DNA from: JAKPUX01 sp964436305
Lineage (GTDB): Bacteria; Zhuqueibacterota; Zhuqueibacteria; Residuimicrobiales; Residuimicrobiaceae
NCBI GenBank assembly: GCA_964436305.1
Contig: CAYTCI010000013.1
Coordinates: 1 to 64,000 of the forward strand
Direction of reading: 5' to 3'
Length of the DNA: 64,000 bases
Below the pieces are notes generated by a model. It did no database searches. It saw only the letters and a program-made list of their open reading frames with translations, and was not told where the DNA came from. Position 1 is the stretch's first letter; every line of letters begins with the position of its first letter. Positions 18,346-27,156 of the stretch are shown here, in pieces. Position numbers and translations under genes: made by a program.

Positions 18346-19203
18346 ATGAAAAAAAGTAGCTCGATGACGATGCTGCTCATCACCCTTTGCCTGATCGGCT
18401 CCTGCGCCAAAAGTCCCGATCAGCCGTTGCGCTGCATGAGCTTCAACATCCGCTACGATACGCCCGATGACGGCAGCAACGCCTGGCCGCGGCGCCAGGA
18501 GAGGGTCGCCCTCACCTTTTCCTTTCATCGTGTCGACGTGGCCGGGCTGCAGGAGGCGCTTAACCGTCAGGTGCTGGTGCTGGCGAGGCTGCTGCCGGAG
18601 TATGACTGGATCGGAGTGGGCCGCGATGACGGCCGTGAGCAGGGCGAATACGTCCCCATTTTTTACCGGCGCGACCGGCTGCGGGTGATTCGCCAGGGTA
18701 CCTTCTGGCTCTCTTCCTCTCCGGACAGCATCGGAAGCCGCGGCTGGGATGCCGCTCTGCCGCGCATCGCCACCTGGGCGGAGTTCAGCGACCACGCCAC
18801 CGGCAAACGCTTCTTCTACTTCAATACCCATTTTGACCACATCGGCGTACAGGCCCGCAAGGAGAGCAGCGCCCTGATCCTGCGCAAGATCGCCGAAATC
18901 GCCGGGGGCCGCCCGGTCATCCTGAGCGGGGATTTCAACAGCACCCGCGAGGAGGGGGCCTACCTCGAACTGGTGCGGGAGCCGGACGGGCTGAAGGATA
19001 GTGAAATGCTCAGCGTCAACGGTCATTACGGCGGCAGCCAGTCCTTCTCCGGCTTTAATGAGACCCTCCAGCCCGATTATCTCATCGATTTCATCTTCGT
19101 CAAGGGGATCCGGCGCGTCGCCAATCATGGGCTGGTCGCCGAGCGCTGGGATGGCGGTTTTGCCTCTGACCACTTTCCGGTGATGGCGGATCTCTCTCTC
19201 TAG
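18346..19203 (+). CDS. EEP-family phosphodiesterase lipoprotein
   Basis: This 285-residue protein has a lipoprotein signal (LITLCLIGSCAKS, lipobox IGSC at about 17-20). The family motifs are SFNIRYD (about 33-39), the metal-binding Glu of AGLQEAL, NTHFDHIG (about 163-170), SGDFNSTREE (about 192-201) and the terminal SDHFPVMADL. Members hydrolyse phosphodiester or phosphomonoester bonds in DNA, lipids or sugars; sequence alone does not settle the substrate. It would sit in the periplasm or on the outer membrane. It follows the esterase gene by 92 bp with its own AGGAGA site. A remnant of a close homologue lies at 15935-16009. Confidence 0.88.
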   Translation: MKKSSSMTMLLITLCLIGSCAKSPDQPLRCMSFNIRYDTPDDGSNAWPRRQERVALTFSFHRVDVAGLQEALNRQVLVLARLLPEYDWIGVGRDDGREQGEYVPIFYRRDRLRVIRQGTFWLSSSPDSIGSRGWDAALPRIATWAEFSDHATGKRFFYFNTHFDHIGVQARKESSALILRKIAEIAGGRPVILSGDFNSTREEGAYLELVREPDGLKDSEMLSVNGHYGGSQSFSGFNETLQPDYLIDFIFVKGIRRVANHGLVAERWDGGFASDHFPVMADLSL

Positions 19204-19298
19204 CCGGTGAGCGGCGGAGGGGCTTTTGCGTTTGCCCGGTCAGTGCAGCCATGCCAGCCGCCATCACCCGCCGAATCAGCCTCCTTTTTTTCGAAGGA

Positions 19299-20036
19299 TC
19301 AGCCCAACCGGACCAGCAGGAAATAGATAATTTGCGCGACCCAGGCGTGGCGGCTCACGGCCGGGGCACCGCGCTGCAGCAAATCCAGCCGCCAAGCCGC
19401 GGCGGCGTACAGGAGGGCGAACACGAACCAGGCGAGATAATTCTGCACGGGGATCAGACCCTCCCGCCACTGCCAGTAGCCCAGCCGGACTGCCGCCGGC
19501 TCCATGATCCAGTCGAAGAGCAGCATCAGCAGAGCGATCAGCAGCACCTGCCACAAGGGGGAGCGAAACCGGCATTTTGCCATGATCCACTCCGTCAGGC
19601 CCGCCGATGAGAGTACCATCGCCAGCCAGGCGAAGCCGATCGCCAGCGGCACTCCCGCCAACTGCGGCTGCAATACCTCCCCGTAGCGATACGGCCCGAA
19701 AATCCTGCCGGTCGTCACTCCGAGCCATTCCAGCGCGAAAGCGGAGAGTACCACACCCGTGTAAAAGAGCAGCGCCCGCCCGTGCACCCGCCGCAGTGTA
19801 CCCTGCCGGCGGGCATGGAGGGCCGCCAGCAGCAGCGCCAGCGCGATGAGCATCGGCGCCGCCAACAGCTGCATCAGCTCCTGGAACCAGCCCAGTACAT
19901 GCCAGAGCCCCCCGGCAGCGAGCAGAAAATAGAGCAGAAAAATCGTCCAGCCCTCTTCGCGCCACCGCCAGGACAAACGGCCGGGCGAGGGCACTCCCTC
20001 GCCCGGCCGTGCGACTCGACCGCGGCGGTCACTCAC
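19299..20036 (-). CDS. cruF: Carotenoid 1',2'-hydratase CruF
   Basis: This 245-residue membrane protein has about seven hydrophobic helices. The segments EWLGVTTGRIFGPYRYG, LAGVPLAIGFAWL, DWIMEPAAVRLGYWQW and IPVQNYLAWF are hallmarks of the CruF family, which adds water across the psi-end double bond of carotenoids to give a 1'-hydroxyl. The start is read as GTG at 20036, overlapping the upstream gene's stop by eight bases (GTGAGTGA), with GAGGAGGG just upstream. An ATG at 20063 is possible but overlaps more. The hydroxyl it makes is the natural acceptor for the glycosyltransferase encoded next to it. Confidence 0.88.
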   Translation of the reverse strand: MSDRRGRVARPGEGVPSPGRLSWRWREEGWTIFLLYFLLAAGGLWHVLGWFQELMQLLAAPMLIALALLLAALHARRQGTLRRVHGRALLFYTGVVLSAFALEWLGVTTGRIFGPYRYGEVLQPQLAGVPLAIGFAWLAMVLSSAGLTEWIMAKCRFRSPLWQVLLIALLMLLFDWIMEPAAVRLGYWQWREGLIPVQNYLAWFVFALLYAAAAWRLDLLQRGAPAVSRHAWVAQIIYFLLVRLG

Positions 20037-21174
20037 GGCTCTCTCCCTCCTCGGCCGCAACACTGCGCAGTGTCACCGCCCTCCCCTTCCAGGCAATATC
20101 CCCCTTCCAGTAGTAGTAAAACGAGGCCAGCCCGACCAGGATGGTGGCAAGAATGCTCAAGGGATGGAGTACCACGCTGGTGAAGAGCGGCTGACCGAAG
20201 CGGAGCGCCAGCATCAGGCGCAGCAGAATATTCACTCCCACCGCCGGCAAGGCCCAGATCCACAACGCCGGGAAGAGCAGGAGCAGATAGGGCAGGACGA
20301 AGATGAAAAAGAGCAGCCCCATGAAGAGGAAATAGGGCAAGGCTTTGAACTTCATCAAGCCGAAGGCGTTCTTGGCAAAGCCGAGCCAGACCTCGCGCGG
20401 GCTGGTGTACATGCGGCCAAAGACCGCGTCACGACCCGAGGTGGTGAGGGTCTTGAGGCCGAGCTGCTTGGCGCGGCGGCTGAGGGCGGTATCCTCGACG
20501 ATATGGCCGCGTACGGCGGCGTGGCCGCCCGATTTCTCATAACCCCGGCGGGTGAAGGCCAGCCACTGTCCGTTGGCCGCGGAGAGGGAGGAGAAATGGC
20601 TGTAAAAGGTCAGCCAGAGGGGGAGCAGACTGTAAACGAAGAGATCGAAGATCGGCACGATCAGCTTTTCCGCCCAACTCAGGGTGATCTGCTGGGGAAA
20701 AGCCGAGAAGAGATCGAGGCCGAGTTTCTCGATCCAGCCGACGGTGCGGGCGACGGCGAAGGGAGCATGAAAATTATCGGCGTCGGTGAAGAGGAGGATC
20801 TCGCCGGCGGCAGCGCGGCTGAGCTGGTGGCAGGCCCAGTTCTTGCCGGTCCACCCCGGCGGCAGCGCCTCGTCCTGTAACAGCCGGATGCGCGGATCGA
20901 GCGCGGCCTGCTCGCGGACGAGGTCGGCCGTGCGGTCGCGCGAGTGGTCGTCGAGGACGATGATCTCGAAGTCGGGATAGGCCTGCTGGCGGAGACTCTC
21001 CAGGCAGCGGGTGATGGTGCGCTCCTCGTCGCGGGCGGGGATGAGCAGGGAGACCCGAGGTCTGCGCTGCGGCTGAGGACCGCTTTTGACCAGGGGTGCG
21101 GTCAGGGTATTAAAGAGGCTGATGACAAAGATCATCCCGAGCAGCAGATAGAGGGCGATCCATACTCCGCTCAT
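20029..21174 (-). CDS. Family 2 glycosyltransferase, CruC-like carotenoid glycosyltransferase
   Basis: This 381-residue membrane-bound GT2 enzyme starts with an anchor helix (SGVWIALYLLLGMIFVISLF). The GT-A domain has VSLLIPARDEE, VLDDHSRDRT, the metal-binding FTDADNFH and the acceptor-side VEDTALSRRAKQLG. Three or so C-terminal helices follow. In green sulfur bacteria CruC glucosylates the 1'-hydroxyl of hydroxychlorobactene; the gene order here, between CruF-like and CruD-like genes, supports the same role. The start ATGA overlaps the stop of the acyltransferase gene (21171-21174). A hopanoid or other lipid glycosyltransferase is a less likely alternative. Confidence 0.82.
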   Translation of the reverse strand: MSGVWIALYLLLGMIFVISLFNTLTAPLVKSGPQPQRRPRVSLLIPARDEERTITRCLESLRQQAYPDFEIIVLDDHSRDRTADLVREQAALDPRIRLLQDEALPPGWTGKNWACHQLSRAAAGEILLFTDADNFHAPFAVARTVGWIEKLGLDLFSAFPQQITLSWAEKLIVPIFDLFVYSLLPLWLTFYSHFSSLSAANGQWLAFTRRGYEKSGGHAAVRGHIVEDTALSRRAKQLGLKTLTTSGRDAVFGRMYTSPREVWLGFAKNAFGLMKFKALPYFLFMGLLFFIFVLPYLLLLFPALWIWALPAVGVNILLRLMLALRFGQPLFTSVVLHPLSILATILVGLASFYYYWKGDIAWKGRAVTLRSVAAEEGESRE

Positions 21175-21899
21175 GAGGCGTCCCTCCGCAGCCGGCCGCG
21201 CCAGCGCTGCCAACGTGCATCCACGGAACGGCGGCCCTGCAGCAGAAGACGCCCCTCCTCCCCGTCGGCGATGCGGCGACTGAGCCGCTCCAGCAGGGCC
21301 GCATGATCTTCCTGCCATTCCTGCAAAAGTTCCGGCCCGCCGGGCCATTCCAGCGGCTGCGAGAATTCAAAAAAGACCTCCGGACGCTGTTGGTCGCGAA
21401 ATTCGATGCGGATGGCGAGCTGGACCAGGCAAACCGGCTGCTCAAGGTGCTGCAGCAGCCAGATCAACCCGGGCTTGTAGCGCAGTGGGCGGGTTTGCCA
21501 GGGCAGCAGTTCGCCCTGTGGAAAGAGGCAGAGCATCCGTCCACCGGCCGCTTCCCCAGTGAGCAGCGCCCGGGCATAGCGCAGCGAGCGGCGCACCCCG
21601 CCGGGGGTGGCCGGATTGACCGAAAAGACGCCGAGACGGCGGAAGAAGGGGCGTTTGCGCAACTGCTCCTCGAGCATCATCACCCAGGGCTGGCGCCGCC
21701 ACAGCCGGAGGTTGAGCAGGTAGATGAAAAAGCCATCCCACCAACTGCTGTGGTTGGGCAGGATGATCAGGGGGGTGCGGGCCGGCCAGTCCGGCTCCTG
21801 GCCAAGCAAATGAACGGCGTGAAACTGCCGCCGCATCGCGGGCATGATGTAGAGATGAAAGAGGGCTTGCGCCGCTTTGCTGTGACGCGCGGTTATCAA
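21171..21899 (-). CDS. Acyltransferase, PlsC/CruD-like
   Basis: This 242-residue protein carries the PlsC motifs: block I NHSSWWDGFF (about 49-58), block II with GVFSVNPATPGGVRRS, and block III LFPQGELLPW (about 126-135). No long N-terminal anchor is seen. PlsC-like enzymes acylate glycerol phosphates, but in Chlorobi the CruD member acylates the sugar of carotenoid glycosides. Its place between crtB and the CruC-like gene, with a four-base overlap to the latter, favours a carotenoid glycoside acyltransferase. The acyl donor cannot be predicted. Confidence 0.8.
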   Translation of the reverse strand: MITARHSKAAQALFHLYIMPAMRRQFHAVHLLGQEPDWPARTPLIILPNHSSWWDGFFIYLLNLRLWRRQPWVMMLEEQLRKRPFFRRLGVFSVNPATPGGVRRSLRYARALLTGEAAGGRMLCLFPQGELLPWQTRPLRYKPGLIWLLQHLEQPVCLVQLAIRIEFRDQQRPEVFFEFSQPLEWPGGPELLQEWQEDHAALLERLSRRIADGEEGRLLLQGRRSVDARWQRWRGRLRRDAS

Positions 21900-21925
21900 G
21901 GGTATCCTCTCCTCGAGGGATTCGG

Positions 21926-22801
21926 TCAGCGCCGGCGGACGAACTCTTGCAGCAGAATGGCCAGCTTTTGCGGCGTGGGCACAAAGACCCGCCCCGTGAA
22001 GGGATTATAGCCGGCCAGCTCGATCTTTCTGAGAATCGACTGGTAGAGGCGGCTGGCCGTATAGATAGCAAAGCGCGACTCGCGGTCAAGGAGGGCGATC
22101 CCCGGCTCCGCCTCGGCATAACAGGCATGCGCACGCTCGACCTGGAATTCCATCAGCGCGTGCAGCTGCGGACTCATCCGCTCCGCAACCAGCTCCTCCG
22201 GCGTCACCCCAAACCGGCGCAGTTCTTCGGCCGGCAGATAGATCCGCCCCAATGCTTTATCCTCCTGGATATCGCGCAGAATGTTGGTCAGCTGCATCGC
22301 AATCCCCAGTTTCTCCGCGTAGGGAAAGGCGCTCTCGTCCCGGTAGCCGAGGAGGCAGGTCATCATCAGTCCGACTACGCCGGCGACGCGCCAGGCGAAG
22401 AGATGAAGATCCTCATAGCGTTCGTAGCCATTAAAATCCGCGTCCATCTCCACCCCCTTGATCAGCTCCTGGGGATAGCGCTCGGGGATCTGATACCGCA
22501 GAGCGGTGTCGATGAAGGATTTGATGATGGGGTGTTCGGACTCGCCGGTGCGATAGGCCAGGGAGATCTCGGCCGAGAGGCAGCCGAGTTCAGCGAGCAG
22601 CTCCTCCCGGCGGCGCGTCCGCTGCAGGTCGATGAGGTTGTCGGCATAGCGGCAAAAGCCGTAAAGGGCCCAGGTGGCCCAGCGCTTTTCGGCGGGGAGA
22701 AAGCGCGAAGCAAAATAAAAGCTGCGTGCGTAGCGTCGGGTGATCGCTCGCGAATAGTCGTAGGCGGGGGCCAGATCGATCGCGCGCCAGAAGGGGGCCA
22801 T
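21926..22801 (-). CDS. crtB: Phytoene synthase CrtB
   Basis: This 291-residue protein condenses two geranylgeranyl diphosphates to phytoene. Both Asp-rich Mg-diphosphate sites are visible: YADNLID (52-58) and NILRDIQED (172-180), with GRIYLP following. The N-terminal SRAITRRYARSFYFASRFLP block is conserved among phytoene and squalene synthases. GRIYLPAEELRRFGV and the neighbouring CrtI gene favour CrtB over squalene synthase. It begins 4 bp after the crtI stop codon, so tight co-translation is likely. Confidence 0.95.
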   Translation of the reverse strand: MAPFWRAIDLAPAYDYSRAITRRYARSFYFASRFLPAEKRWATWALYGFCRYADNLIDLQRTRRREELLAELGCLSAEISLAYRTGESEHPIIKSFIDTALRYQIPERYPQELIKGVEMDADFNGYERYEDLHLFAWRVAGVVGLMMTCLLGYRDESAFPYAEKLGIAMQLTNILRDIQEDKALGRIYLPAEELRRFGVTPEELVAERMSPQLHALMEFQVERAHACYAEAEPGIALLDRESRFAIYTASRLYQSILRKIELAGYNPFTGRVFVPTPQKLAILLQEFVRRR

Positions 22802-22805
22802 GGGA

Positions 22806-24299
22806 TCAGCTCCTCTTGAGGTCGCGCTGGATAACGCCGTCGGTGGTGGCTGCGGTCAGGATCACGCCCGGCAGTCCGGCGCCGGGATGCGTACTGGCGC
22901 CGGCCAGATAGAGCCCGGCCACGTCCTCGCTGCGGTTGTGCGGCCGCAGGATGGCGGTCTGGGTGAGGCGGGGTTCGACGCCCCAGGCGCTGCCGTGGGC
23001 CGCATTCTGCTTGCGCCGAAAATCCTCCGGGGTGAAGAGCTTTTTGACCACGATGCTCTGCTGCAGGCCAGCCAGCCCGAGATGGTGTTCGAGATGGTTA
23101 AGGATCCGCTGTGCGAAAGGTTCGGCCAGTTCGCTCCAGTTCTGTCCGCCCTTGAGATTGGCGACGGGCGCAAGGATATAGAGACTCTCGCAGCCCGGAG
23201 GGGCCATCGAATCATCGGTGCGGGTCGGGGTATGGAGATAGAGGGAAAAATCCTCCGGCACGCGCTTGCGGTCAAAGATATCCCGGATGAGACCGCGGTA
23301 ACGGGGCGAGAGCACCAGGGTGTGGTGCAGCAGCTGCGGGAAGCGCCGGTTGAGCCCGAGGTAAATGAGAAAGGCGCTCATCGAATAGTGGATGCGGTCC
23401 AGGCGCCGGTCGCTCCATTTTTTTCGGTGCTCCGGCCGGATCAGATCGCGATAGGTGTGGATGAAATCGGCGTTGGAGACGACCAGATCAGCCTCGACCT
23501 CTCCTTCCGCTGTGCGCACACCGACAGCGCGGCCGTCGCGCACCAGGATCTCCTGCACCGGTCGGTTGGTATGGAGGGTTCCCCCCTGCTCGCGGAAGAG
23601 GGTTTCTAGGGCGCGGACCAGACTGTACATCCCCCCCTTGCTGTAGAGCACCCCGTGGATCTTTTCGAGGTAGGGGATCATCTGGTAGACCGCGGGGGCG
23701 CGAAAGGGGTTGCCGCCGATGAAGAGGGGATGAAAGGAGAAGATGAACCGGTGGCGGAAATCCCGGAAAAAAAGCGCCGAAAAATGATAGGAGGGTACTA
23801 TGGCCTTGAGGCGCAGGGCGCGCGGCGCGAAGGCGAGCATGCTGCGCCAATCCATGAAGGGCTGCGTGCCGAGGCCCTCCACGATGACGGCCTGATAGAG
23901 CTGGCGCGAGGTTTCAATAAAGCGGTCATAGCGGGCGGCGTCGCGCGGATTGAACTGCGCCATCTGGCTGCGCATCTTTTCACTGTCGCCGGTATAGTCG
24001 ATGAACGTATTGTCGTGAAAATAGATGCGGTAATAGGGATCGAGGGGGAGGATATCGATATAATCGGCCAGCCGCTTGCCGGCCATGGCAAAGATCTCTT
24101 CGAGCAGCGCCGGTTCGGTGATGAGCGAGGGCCCCATATCGAAGTGAAAGCCGTCGATCTCCAGGGGATAGCCATGGCCGCCCGGTTTGGCGTTCTTTTC
24201 CAGGATAGTGACCTGGAATCCCTGTGCCTGCAGGCGATTGGCGATGGCCAGGCCGCCAAAACCGGCGCCGATGACGATTACTCTTTTACCCGCTGGCAT
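22806..24299 (-). CDS. crtI: Phytoene desaturase CrtI
   Basis: This 497-residue FAD-dependent desaturase begins with Rossmann motif VIVIGAGFGGLAIANRL (about 7-23) and ILEKNAKPGGHGY. It includes the substrate-domain segment FHPLFIGGNPFRAPAVY and ends with the family signature GLYLAGASTHPGAGLPGVI. It introduces double bonds into phytoene, giving neurosporene or lycopene. Length is typical. It is separated from the CrtD-like gene by 75 bp, the largest gap in the carotenoid operon; no clear promoter was found in the gap. Confidence 0.94.
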   Translation of the reverse strand: MPAGKRVIVIGAGFGGLAIANRLQAQGFQVTILEKNAKPGGHGYPLEIDGFHFDMGPSLITEPALLEEIFAMAGKRLADYIDILPLDPYYRIYFHDNTFIDYTGDSEKMRSQMAQFNPRDAARYDRFIETSRQLYQAVIVEGLGTQPFMDWRSMLAFAPRALRLKAIVPSYHFSALFFRDFRHRFIFSFHPLFIGGNPFRAPAVYQMIPYLEKIHGVLYSKGGMYSLVRALETLFREQGGTLHTNRPVQEILVRDGRAVGVRTAEGEVEADLVVSNADFIHTYRDLIRPEHRKKWSDRRLDRIHYSMSAFLIYLGLNRRFPQLLHHTLVLSPRYRGLIRDIFDRKRVPEDFSLYLHTPTRTDDSMAPPGCESLYILAPVANLKGGQNWSELAEPFAQRILNHLEHHLGLAGLQQSIVVKKLFTPEDFRRKQNAAHGSAWGVEPRLTQTAILRPHNRSEDVAGLYLAGASTHPGAGLPGVILTAATTDGVIQRDLKRS

Positions 24300-24374
24300 G
24301 AAATGCTCTCCGTTTCCCGCTCTGCCGTTCCGACGTAATTTTCTTTAACCGCTTAACAATCTGGCCGGTTTTAT

Positions 24375-25847
24375 TTATTCCGTCTCCGCGATCAGTCCGG
24401 CCGCCATTCGCCCCGATAGCAGCACCAGGGGGATACCGCCGCCAGGGTGGCAGGAGCCACCGGCAAAAAAAAGGCCGGGTACGGCGCGGCTGCGGTTGGC
24501 CGGCCGGCGGAAGGCCATCGCGCGCGAGTTGCTCGAAATGCCGTAGATGCTGCCGCCGTTGCTGCCATAGCGCTCGAGCAGGTCGCGCGGGGTGATCACC
24601 TCCTCGCAAACGATCGCTCCGGACGGATCGATCCCCGCCTTTTGCAGCCGGGCGAGCACACTCCGGCGCACCTCGGCGACATCCGGTTCGGGCACACCCG
24701 GGCGCAAGTAGGGCATATTAACGAGGACGAACCAGTTCTCTCCCCCCTCCGGGGCATCGCCGGGGTCGGCACGGCTGGTGATGGCGATGTAAACGGTCGG
24801 ATCCTCCGGTGCCTGCAATTCTGTGAAGATCTGGCGGAATTCATGGCGGTAATTGGCGGAAAAAAAGATGGTGTGATGCGCCAGCTCGGGATGGCGCTTT
24901 TGTACTCCCCAAAGGAAGATCATCCCCGAGAGCGAGGGCTCGAGACGGTTGAGTTGGCGGCGCGCACGTCCGAATCCGGGCAGCAGCTGATTGAATGCGG
25001 TCACCACATCGGCGTTGCAGAGCACCCGGCTGGTGCGCACCAGCTGCCCGGCCACCCGCACACCGGCGACGCGGCCCTTTTCCGTGACGATCTCCTCCAC
25101 CGGCCGGCCGGTATGCATGCGCACGCCGAGGATCAGGGCCAACTGCTGCAGCGCCTCGACCAGACGGTACATCCCGCCCTTGACATAAAATCCGCCAAAA
25201 CCATACTCGACCCAGGGAATGATGTTGAGGGTCGCCGGCGCCCGGAAGGGGTTGGAGCCGTTATAGGTGGCGTAGCGGTCGAAGAGCTGGACGACGCGGT
25301 CATCACGAAAAAAACGCCGGACCCCGCCGTGGACCGTGCGCAGGGCGTCGATGGCGGGCAGGGCGCCGAGGGTGGAGAGATGGCGGCGGGTGAGCAGCTT
25401 TTTCCACTCGTGGATCGGGGTGAAAAGAAAGGCCTCGGCGGTGAGGTCATAGATACGCCGGCTGTAGGCCATAAAGCGCGCGAAGCGGCCGCGATCCCGT
25501 GCTGAAAGGGCCGCGATCGCCTGTTCCATGCGCTCGGCATCGCTGCTGGCATCGAGCCGGCTGCCATCTGCGAAGAAGTAGCGGCACATCGGTTCGATCG
25601 GCACGAATTCGAGAAACTCCCGGCGGCGGAATCCGGCATCGGCAAAGAGTTCCTCCAGCACAAAGGGCATGGTCAGCAGCGAGGGCCCGGTATCAAAGCG
25701 AAAGCCCGACAGGCGCACCTCGTTCGTCTTGCCGCCGACCTGGCTGGTCTGCTCAAAGAGGTCGACACTGTAGCCCCGGCGCGCCAGCTCGATGGCGCCG
25801 CTCAATCCCGCCAATCCCCCGCCAATGACGGCTGCTGCCCTAGCCAT
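24375..25847 (-). CDS. CrtI-family carotenoid oxidoreductase, CrtD-like
   Basis: The 490-residue product is a second CrtI-type flavoprotein. It has AAVIGGGLAGLSGAIELARRG at the N-terminus (read across the GGGLAG loop), LFEQTSQVGGKTNEV, FDTGPSLLT and the C-terminal GLFFAGGSCHPGGGIPLVL. It is only moderately like the neighbouring CrtI, so it probably has a different reaction, such as the 3',4'-desaturation done by CrtD enzymes on 1'-hydroxycarotenoids. The start at 25847 is preceded by GGAGGT and overlaps the cyclase stop by eight bases. A second phytoene desaturase, as in the two-desaturase myxobacterial system, is the main alternative. Confidence 0.87.
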   Translation of the reverse strand: MARAAAVIGGGLAGLSGAIELARRGYSVDLFEQTSQVGGKTNEVRLSGFRFDTGPSLLTMPFVLEELFADAGFRRREFLEFVPIEPMCRYFFADGSRLDASSDAERMEQAIAALSARDRGRFARFMAYSRRIYDLTAEAFLFTPIHEWKKLLTRRHLSTLGALPAIDALRTVHGGVRRFFRDDRVVQLFDRYATYNGSNPFRAPATLNIIPWVEYGFGGFYVKGGMYRLVEALQQLALILGVRMHTGRPVEEIVTEKGRVAGVRVAGQLVRTSRVLCNADVVTAFNQLLPGFGRARRQLNRLEPSLSGMIFLWGVQKRHPELAHHTIFFSANYRHEFRQIFTELQAPEDPTVYIAITSRADPGDAPEGGENWFVLVNMPYLRPGVPEPDVAEVRRSVLARLQKAGIDPSGAIVCEEVITPRDLLERYGSNGGSIYGISSNSRAMAFRRPANRSRAVPGLFFAGGSCHPGGGIPLVLLSGRMAAGLIAETE

Positions 25848-26517
25848 CCGACCTCCGGAACTTTTCATAGAGTGAGGTGCAGCCAAGAAGAAGGCTGTAA
25901 CCATAGACGAAATCCTCGACCGGGATGGTGCCGATCCGCCAGTCGAGCTGGTAGGCCGGGTCGTAGAGCACCACCGGCCGGGCGGTGAGATAACCGTTGC
26001 AGATCAGCATCAGACCGGCAAGCAGGGCGGCATAGGGCCAGAGATTGGCGCGAGCCAGCACCCGGCCGCCGTGATGAAGGTCGACCCAGGCCGTCAGTGA
26101 AAACACAGCGATGACCAGAGCGGTATACTCCTTGCCCAATCCGAACAGGAGGCCGGCGAGGGGAAGCGCTACCCAGAGCCAGCGGGACGGGCGCCGCAGG
26201 CCAATTTTGTGCTGCAGCGGACGATAAAAACGCAGCACCTCCCAGACAAAGAGCGAAGAAAAGGGGACCGTGATGAAGAAAAGCCACTCCCCGGCTGGCA
26301 GGGGACCGACGAAGGTCCCGGCGGTATAGTGGGGATTGAACCACCAGTGGCGGCCGGCGACCAGGCTGTCCCAGAGAGTGAAAGGCACCAGCAGGCAGAG
26401 AGCGGCGAGAAGGGCGGCCGGCCAATGGCGCACAAAACGCACCTTGCCGTCAAAGCTCAGGGCGAGAGGACCGGCGGCCACCAGCAGGTTGAAAAAAAGG
26501 TACTCGAGGTGGCTCAA
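25840..26517 (-). CDS. crtYcd: Lycopene cyclase, fused CrtYc-CrtYd type
   Basis: This 225-residue membrane protein contains two related halves of the heterodimeric-type lycopene cyclase. The first has LWDSLVAGRHWWFNPHYTAG and LPAGEWLFFITVP, and the second has DPAYQLDWRIGTIPVEDFVYG. The P-x-E-(E/W/D)-x-x-F motif appears in both halves (PAGEWLFF, PVEDFVYG). It cyclises psi ends to beta rings without redox change. With CruF acting on the other end, a monocyclic product is expected. The start overlaps the preceding gene by four bases (26514-26517). Confidence 0.88.
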   Translation of the reverse strand: MSHLEYLFFNLLVAAGPLALSFDGKVRFVRHWPAALLAALCLLVPFTLWDSLVAGRHWWFNPHYTAGTFVGPLPAGEWLFFITVPFSSLFVWEVLRFYRPLQHKIGLRRPSRWLWVALPLAGLLFGLGKEYTALVIAVFSLTAWVDLHHGGRVLARANLWPYAALLAGLMLICNGYLTARPVVLYDPAYQLDWRIGTIPVEDFVYGYSLLLGCTSLYEKFRRSDG

Positions 26518-27137
26518 GAGTCGCCCCCGCTGGCAGGTGGCTCCTGGTAACTGCTGCCGGGATCGAGCTGCAGCTCCCGCTGCAGCTGTTCGATGGCCGA
26601 CTGCTCAGCGGGCTCCAGCCGGGCCCGTTCGACGATGAACCGGATCACGTTGGCGAGCAGCGGCCGGTCGACTTGCGCATATTTATCCGGCAGCAGCCGG
26701 ACCAGAGTGCGAAACTTGGCCTGGGCGTCGTCGCCACGATGAAAAAAGAAGGGCAAAAAATAGCAGGTGGAGCTGTGGATGAAGAGGGCCTCGATATCCT
26801 CCGGATCCATCGCCACCCCGGCATCCATCATCCTGAGGCCGCGGTTAGCCCAGCGCCACTTGTCATAGGGCGACCGGCTGTGCTTTCCTTTCAGCGCCGC
26901 CAGCGCGCCGAGATAGGTGCGAGCGCGCCCTTCGCGCCCGGGCTGCATCCGGATCAGCGCCTCAAAGGCGGCGATGGCCGGCTCGATCTGATGCTTGTCC
27001 TCGACACTGGCATAAAAGAGCAGCCGTGCCTGTTCCAGCGCCTGCTGTTCGCTTGCATCCCCGGGTGCCTCCGCCCGGGCGTATGCGCCGGCGAAGAACA
27101 GCACCGATAGGGCGGCCATCAGGACTCCCTTGCCCAT
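26514..27137 (-). CDS. Exported helical (TPR-like) protein in the carotenoid operon
   Basis: The 207-residue product starts with signal peptide MGKGVLMAALSVLFFAGAYARA. The mature part is helical with TPR-like spacing (QIEPAIAAFEALIRMQPGREGRARTYLGAL; DPEDIEALFIHSSTCYFLP). No enzyme motif is seen. It is translationally coupled to the cyclase gene by ATGA and begins 20 bp after the GH97 stop. It could be a periplasmic scaffold linked to carotenoid placement, but this is only inferred from position; I do not recognise the family. Confidence 0.72.
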   Translation of the reverse strand: MGKGVLMAALSVLFFAGAYARAEAPGDASEQQALEQARLLFYASVEDKHQIEPAIAAFEALIRMQPGREGRARTYLGALAALKGKHSRSPYDKWRWANRGLRMMDAGVAMDPEDIEALFIHSSTCYFLPFFFHRGDDAQAKFRTLVRLLPDKYAQVDRPLLANVIRFIVERARLEPAEQSAIEQLQRELQLDPGSSYQEPPASGGDS

Positions 27138-27156
27138 CCTTTGGCTCTCCTCGCCC

